DNA from: Morella rubra
Lineage: Eukaryota; Streptophyta; Magnoliopsida; Fagales; Myricaceae
DNA: 64,000 nucleotides
Direction of reading: 5' to 3'
Assembly: GCA_003952965.2 (NCBI GenBank)
Contig: CM025855.1
Span: forward strand, 14,079,833 to 14,143,832
Under the pieces are notes generated by a model. The model did not search any database. It was not told the DNA's origin and saw only the letters and a list, made by a program, of their open reading frames with translations. A program made the position numbers and the translations under genes. This document shows, piece by piece, positions 57,995-64,000 of the stretch (its first letter is position 1; the number at the start of each line of letters is the position of its first letter).

Positions 57995-58611
57995 TTTCCA
58001 GCCACGCTCTTGCTTCTGTACTAACTATTTACTGCAACTGATAACTGATTGGTCCGACATTATGGGGTATGCGTGAAAGAGATTACCAGTGCAGGAGTTT
58101 TGAAATTCATTGGCATGGTGACTCTGTTGGCGACTCCCCTGGGGTGGTGGTATGCAAGCAATAAGATCTGTCATTTGAAGAAAGACACCATCATATGTTT
58201 TAATTTAAACTCAATTGATCTCAATAAGATCCGTCATTACTCATTCAGTCAGTCTCACATACTCATTTTGGTTAAGAAGTGTAGTTTGGGGGTTCAAACT
58301 TGCAATAGCCATTTATTTTTCCTCTACTGGATTCTGCTGTTTTTGTTCCTAAGCAAATGATACCATTCAACTAATAAAAGATAACATCAAGAAGGACGAA
58401 TGCCTAAAAAAGTTGCAGCTCGAGTTATGGAGGGGAAAGTGACAGACATGATTACTTAAGTGTTTAGAAAATGTAGGGTACTCGTTACAACAAATGACAT
58501 GAACTATGTAAGAAGTTCCTGCTTAGGTTCTTGGAACCGTGGTGACCTGTTCCGTGATGATAAACCTTAGATGTTGACATGCGGCTGGGTACGAACCAAA
58601 AATGAAAATTA
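57995..58611. other. DPD1 3' flank, no gene seen
   Basis: Downstream sequence of DPD1 up to the tRNA-Thr gene. An open frame at 58049-58360 shows no domain and is probably chance. Confidence 0.5.
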
Positions 58612-58685
58612 TGCTTTCGTTGAGAGTCGAACTCAAGACCTCCCGCTTACTAAACGGGTGCTCTAACCAACTGAGCTACGAAAGC
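58612..58685 (-). tRNA. tRNA-Thr (anticodon AGT)
   Basis: On the - strand GCTTTCG pairs with CGAAAGC at the acceptor, followed by discriminator A. The D arm holds TAGCTCAGTTGGTTAGAGC (A box). The anticodon stem CCCGT/GCGGG with one G:U-type pair encloses TTAGTAA with anticodon AGT. The T arm GAGTTCGACTC supplies the B box. No intron or CCA is encoded. A TTTT run just downstream on the - strand serves as a Pol III stop. All arms pair, so it looks functional. Confidence 0.95.
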
Positions 58686-60139
58686 AGCTGTTTAATTAGT
58701 TGCGCAGTTTTTTTTAAATATATATATAGTTCACAAAGAAAACTGAAAACTGAAAATGGACGACGACGAATCGTATTTACATTCGCGCCGTAATAGGAAA
58801 GTCGCCATAACAAGTACCTTAACAATCGTAGAATTTGCAAAGCATCTTTCTTGGGGAAACCTTTTTGATTTGTTTTGGGTAACTTTCTTGGGGAAACTTC
58901 ATTTTTACACTCCTGAAATATGAGGTCAGTGTTCTTTTAGGGATCTGAATTAATAAGTTCATCACATTCAACTCTTGAACTATCAAAATTCTCCGATATA
59001 TGCTTTCAAATAAGATTTAGCCATTATAATGATTCCACATAATCCCGTGGAATGATTTTGACAGTACGATTTTATTTGAGGGCATATATTATAAATTTGA
59101 TAGTTCAAAGACTTAATGTGACAAACTTGGTAGTTCAGATTTTTAAAATGACATTGACTCAAAATCGGTAATACAAAATGATTTTTCCGTAATTTTTGTT
59201 TTTGATAATTGGAGAATGACATATTCATTCTTATTTCTATGACCTTACTTTTCAAATTGATTCAATGCACTGTCTGTTCACTAAAATTACCAATTTCCTT
59301 TAATAAAATTGAAAGAAAGGTTATTCCAATCAACATTCTATTCTTGTGATTTTTTGCTTTCAAATATGCAATTTCTGAAGGTGATTCAGCATCAATTCCA
59401 CCATCACACGCTACATGAATTGGTTGAGCACACACCCCGTAAACAACCATTTCCTGATACAGATCTCTAATCTTTTAGATACTCTTTATTCGAACCCTTT
59501 TGCCTGCAAACAGATAGATCAGGTAACGGACCTGAGATTGATACATGCTCTCACAAATTCTTCTTCGAATTTGTGAACTTCAAATTTTTATTTTTGTTGT
59601 TGTTGCTGAACTTCAAATTGAAAATTTGATTGTGGAAGGAAGCAAATCTTCGGAATTGTCATACAAAGCGGCTCCAAAAAGTATCATTTCGCACCAAAGG
59701 ATGATGTATTAAAGGGGATATATTCTACTTTATTAAATGAGACAAAATGAATACAAACAAATAAGAACAGCCTAGTCTCCCTGTAAAGAGAACCACCACG
59801 AGGAAAAGATCCACCCCTCCCCGACTATTCAAAGTGATCAAGGAGGTGGACAATCGAAACATCCTTCCTATTGGACAATTTTCCAGCAAGGTCTATACAT
59901 TCCAAACCACCCCAAATGATAAACAAAACTCTACTTTTCCGCTTCCCAAGAACCTGGGTAAAAAATAAGAAAACATTAAAAAAAAAAAAAAAAAAAAGGT
60001 AGTCTATGCTGGGGCAGTTCAAAACTCACACGATCTTCTGCTAGGCACGGCATATCATCATGTCTGAGCGTGTTAAAAATCTCAGGGGAGGGTCAGAATG
60101 TGAATGTAAGCACAATCCAAAGGTAACAGTGCCCAAAGA
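58686..60139. other. Intergenic, no gene seen
   Basis: AT-rich spacer between the tRNA-Thr and the 3' end of the syntaxin gene, including its likely 3' UTR and a poly(A) tract near 59980. No coding segment is supported. Confidence 0.5.
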
Positions 60140-63100
60140 TTACAAGAATATGTCCTTTAGGATTAGCAGAACCAACATGATAAAGCACATGATGATGAGC
60201 ACTGTAGCACACCTCACCATTCCCCCTTGCTTCTGTGTTCTCTCTGCCTGCAAAGCCCAATGTACCTAACATGAAATTGCAATACAAAACTAGAGAGAGA
60301 GGGATTGAAGTGAAAAATGAGAAAGGAAGAGAGGACCTTATGCAGCTGCTTTAGCCCCTCCTCCACAGTGGTTGCCACATTCTGAATGTTGTAGTCTATT
60401 CTGTCAATAATGGTGCCCTGTTTGGACAGAGAAGCTAAATTAGTGAAAATCAATCTGAGAGAGGGTTGTAGACCACAATAGAGAAAGACATCTCTCAACC
60501 TGGTCAATCACAAGAACTGACAAATCCTTCATAATCTGAGCAAGCTCATTTACGGATTCGACAACCTGCACAAAAATATACAAAAACATGAGGAAAAAGT
60601 AATATTTGAATAGGAATTTCTGCCTGGTCAGCGTGAAGTTGGTTTGGTGGCAGTGCACAAAGAGCTTTCACTTGCCTGTTGGATCTCTCTTTCTCTTTCT
60701 GCTGTAAATGCCTCACTTTTTCTGAGCTTGGCCATCTGATGCTCACTAAAAACCTACTAAACAAATGCTCCATCAGTATTCATCCGAAGCAAGAATTCAT
60801 AACAACCTCAACTGACTACTGAAAAAAGGTGTTTTTTCAAAACATAAAATAGGCAAGTATGCATATCATATAGGAACCCATACCATGTCGTCCAAATCAT
60901 CGTCTTCCATTTTAGATCTACTTCCATTCAGATTCATCTCTAAATCAACCCCATCTTGCCCCTACATAAAACATTAATAGGAGAGAAAAATTTAAAAGAA
61001 ATGCTCTAGAGGATATTCAGTATGCTTGCAATGATGAAAAAGAAAAGAGATTGGTTCCAGATATTATCAAAAGAAAGTAGAAGCATCAAATCATGCAGTT
61101 CAACTCAGTATGTAGAATGCATGAGGCAGCACACTTCCAAGTTCAAAAAAATGAGGCCATGAGTTGCACCACTTTTAAATTGCCAATTGGCTTTACTGTT
61201 AAAAGTTAAAATCTGTGCCCATGGAATAGTAGAAATGGAAAATTTGCTCTGAACCTCTTTTTGCTGCCTGAGGCGATTCAAATAGGTTGACTGTTTCTTG
61301 CGAAGCTCCATTGAAAGTTTCTGAAGGTCAGTGGCAAGAGAGCGCTGCCAAGAAAACCGCAAAAATCAGCATAACTCACCAGAATAACCAACCATTTGAG
61401 ACTATATAAGCTGATACATGTACATGCATGCATGCCTACACATGTGTGTGCGCGAATCTCTGTCAACCCCCCCACCGTCCCCCCGCTTCCTCTCTTCTGT
61501 CTGCCTCTGCATGGCTGGATTTCAGAAAGAGTTTAAAAGATGGCACTCTAGCTATTTTCCCTCCGTGATCAGGGAAGCAGGGAGAGAAAGAACAGATGCC
61601 CATAACCCTGCAGTGAATGATTGGAATCTAATGCATGTTTGCCTTAACCATTCAAGGTTGCAACATTAACAAGAGACTTCGAAGAATCTAAGACACTAAA
61701 GACCCTCAAGATTAAAAGAAACCAAAGAGTTGAAAATTGTCAGGAATATGCAGCCTTGAGATAAACCAATCTTGAAACACATGGAGGACACGAGAGAGAG
61801 ACAGATGTGACAGTGAATTTATCAATGATTCCCAAATCTTTGCGTTCACAGGCAATCTAATTTGAAACTGAAACCCATGGATTCTAAATTACTTTGATAT
61901 GCAAGCAATCATAAGTAAAACACCACTGTGCAGGTCATACCTGCACATTCTTTCTAACATTTGAATCCTCAGAAGGCCCAGCTGCTGAAAGTATTTGTAG
62001 TTTCCTCTCTGATCTCTTTATCAGACCAGTTATCTCTTGCGTAAGAGACTCAATCAAATGTTGATCTTCTTTACCATCTCCAAATGAAGGCATTAAAGCC
62101 TTTGCATGAGCCTTGGCTAACTCAGCCATTTTAGTTCGTGCACGCTGGACATGTGCTGCTATTTCTTCAGAAACATCCACCCAAGCTGGAGGTAGACCCA
62201 TACTAGATGCACCCTTGCTGCACCCAAAAGAGATTTTTATGTATACATACGCTTTCTAGTGAAGTGCGATGCACCTTTGCACGCCAAAAGGGGGAAAATG
62301 TGAAGTACTAAAAGCTTTGAGAGAAAGAAAAAGCCATAATAAGAAGAAAAGAGAAACAGAAACCTATGGCTGCAGTCTCGTTAACTATTCATACTACATT
62401 AGAAAGCCTTTAGATTCTTCAACAAAATCCCCTTGGTCTTTCATTTCATGTATCCATGCTTCAATACTTGATGAATCAGGTCTATCTCTTCTGCCAAAAA
62501 ATTTAGAGATGAGCTTAATGCACTTGCATCTCCTACAGAATCCACCAAAAATCTTTTATAACCCCAACAACAAAGGTCTCATCACATAGTATATTGGACT
62601 GAAACCAATGTGGAAAAACTCCAAACCATTCTTCCCCATGACAATAATCTTCATGGACCTCGAAACTTGCAACTTTCCCAGCAAAATCCAGGCCTTTCTA
62701 AAATTGTTTCAATACAACGTGCTGTTGAAATTCTCGATAGTTACAGTTGTCCCCAAAGAAAACAGGTTCTCACCCACTCGTCACTCATCTTTGTCTAAAC
62801 TCATTCAGGGATGGCTTAGGCTGCTGCCTAAGAGCTGGGAGCCAATGAGGACCCACAATAAATTTTATCATTGCACACTTCGTTAAAAAAAAAAAGATTG
62901 GTAGAAAGATTCAAAATGCCACCAATTCAAGCAATTGAATGACGGATTTTTTGCAGAATATGTTGCAGTCCTAAAGTAAAAAGAGTTATATGACAAAGGA
63001 AATAATGTAAATCACTTGCGTAAACAAAAACAAAAGAAGGCCTCGGTCTAAACAAATGACATTTAAACTTCTACAAAGTTCCAAACAAATATTTTAATAG

Positions 63101-64000
63101 GTCATTTTAGATTTTTTTTTTTTTTTTGAGGAATAGGTCATTTTAGAATTTAGAAAGCAACAAAAATGATTTATAAGAAATCCTTAAATATTTGACCTTT
63201 ATTCTACTACTTTCTTAAATTTGAATAAAAAGCCACATTCTAAACTTTCCCTTAGGCCTCAGATTGTATTGAGCCGCTCCTGAAGACAGCCTACTGTTGC
63301 TGGCATCAAGGCTAGCAATCATCCTTTCATCCTTTCTTTTCCTTATCATTATTTTTGTCCCAACTGCCACTTACCAAATTTGTATACAGCGATATATGAA
63401 GTTATATATAGCATCGCAACAACTACAGCAATCCCAAATAATAGACTCCTAACAAGCTTTATATCCCCAAAATATCTGAAATGATACTCCATGATTGCAA
63501 TTCTAGTTGTATATATTCATATAATTTTTCGACTATTTGTATCAAACATAGATCAAATTCCCTCAGATAACTTGGGCAACAATATTAACGAAAAAACGTA
63601 AAATAATTTACTAATTTCAAATTCTATATATCCCGCTTTTTAATTTACGTGATACTCAGCTCAATTACTCTGGCTAGATATAATATTGATCTCCCATGAA
63701 TAAGATCTTCGTTTTCTCATTGTCTAGAAAATGGGAGAAAGAAAAAGATTGAGTACTTTGATTTCTTTACTTCGCCAATATTTTATCAGCGTCCAAATGG
63801 AGAGAGAGATGAAGAGAGACCTTGAATTACCCGGATCCTCGGTGCTGAGTGGACTATAGGACCGATTCGGATTGAGAAGCGAGGTGTTGACCAACTCGAT
63901 CACTGGACCGCCGCCAGAGCTTGTCGAAGGCGACGGAGAGCTCGCCGGAACCCTGACGCTCTTCAACGCATCCCTGTACCTTCTGAAAATCAGAGTCCGG
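60140..64000 (-). CDS. SYP4: SYP4-group syntaxin (TLG2-type Qa-SNARE), 5' end just outside the window
   Basis: Eight exons on the - strand are 63821-64000 (open at the window edge), 61941-62217, 61255-61344, 60884-60961, 60676-60753, 60500-60565, 60337-60417 and 60140-60247; all phases agree. The product reads RRYRDALKSVR... at the N-terminus, then LPPAWVDVSEEIAAHVQRAR (Habc region), LATDLQKLSMELRKKQ, MEDDDLDDM, and a SNARE motif (VVESVNELAQIMKDLSVLVI, DQGTIIDRIDYNIQNVATTV) with the central glutamine of Qa-SNAREs. It ends in a membrane anchor (CATVLIIMCFIMLVLLILK). SYP41/42/43 act at the trans-Golgi network in secretion and vacuolar transport. The intron after 60676 has a GC donor (CAG|GCAAGT). 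The second donor that would end exon 1 at 63831 is rejected because only 63821 keeps phase. Only a few N-terminal residues are missing. Confidence 0.93.
62218..63820 (-). other. First intron of the SYP4 gene
   Basis: About 1.6 kb, AT-rich, with poly(A) near 62885 and poly(T) near 63115. Open frames inside it (62269-62589, 62608-62886) have no recognisable domains. Confidence 0.6.

Noticed and set aside
58049..58360. 103-aa open frame after DPD1
   Set aside because: Looks membrane-like only because of AT-rich translation; no family motif, and it lies in the DPD1 3' flank.
63821..63831. Alternative SYP4 exon 1 donor at 63830
   Set aside because: The GTAATT site there would leave the next exon out of phase. 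The site ten bases further on (AAG|GTCTCT) keeps the frame to GLPPAWVDV.

Overview
The window is nuclear DNA of a flowering plant. The genes have many spliced introns and plant-specific families (GATA class B, SYP4 syntaxin, DPD1, B3, FAR1/FRS), the spacers are AT-rich, and Ty1-copia and Mutator-like (MULE) elements are abundant. The gene families suggest a eudicot; I cannot name the species. A run of about 101 N (9780-9880) shows this is a draft assembly.

Layout. (1) 1-6125 is the right part of a MULE (copy A): a FAR1/FRS-type transposase plus pieces of two host genes. (2) 6126-12960 holds an isolated coding fragment, a tRNA-Gly-like gene with a damaged T arm, the 3' exons of an ACD11-like glycolipid-transfer-protein gene that runs into the N gap, and a complete four-exon pectinesterase gene. 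(3) 13034-19780 is two nested copia remnants. (4) 19801-21306 holds a CBSX3-like gene copy and a PPR gene fragment that stops at the MULE end. (5) 21310-28292 is a second, end-to-end MULE (copy B) with about 226-bp terminal inverted repeats, carrying the same transposase and the same captured host-gene pieces. (6) 28293-31430 is a repeat-rich stretch around a compact one-exon B3-domain gene. (7) 31433-36312 is a structurally complete but coding-disrupted copia element with two short LTRs and a target-site duplication, sitting beside the 3' end of a UDP-rhamnose/UDP-galactose transporter gene. (8) 36308-42480 is a roughly 3-kb tandem duplication containing that transporter fragment. (9) 43202-44065 is the 3' part of an importin-alpha gene, followed by a small LINE-type insertion with a 14-bp target-site duplication. 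(10) 48.8-64 kb is ordinary genic territory: a class-B GATA factor, the organellar exonuclease DPD1, a tRNA-Thr, and a nearly complete SYP4-type syntaxin.

Genes do not work together here in an operon sense. The left two thirds record transposition, gene-fragment capture, nested insertion and tandem duplication. The right third is a run of independent housekeeping or regulatory genes. The observations most worth a second look are: the autonomous-looking MULE that carries oxidosqualene-cyclase and cysteine-rich-protein gene pieces in both copies; the ~185-bp inverted duplication in the 3' region of the GATA gene, which could give a hairpin transcript; the B3 gene enclosed by inverted repeats; a copia element whose LTR ends are not TG...CA; and an in-frame tandem duplication of the integrase zinc-binding region. 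I found no defence system, gene cluster or clearly new molecular machine.
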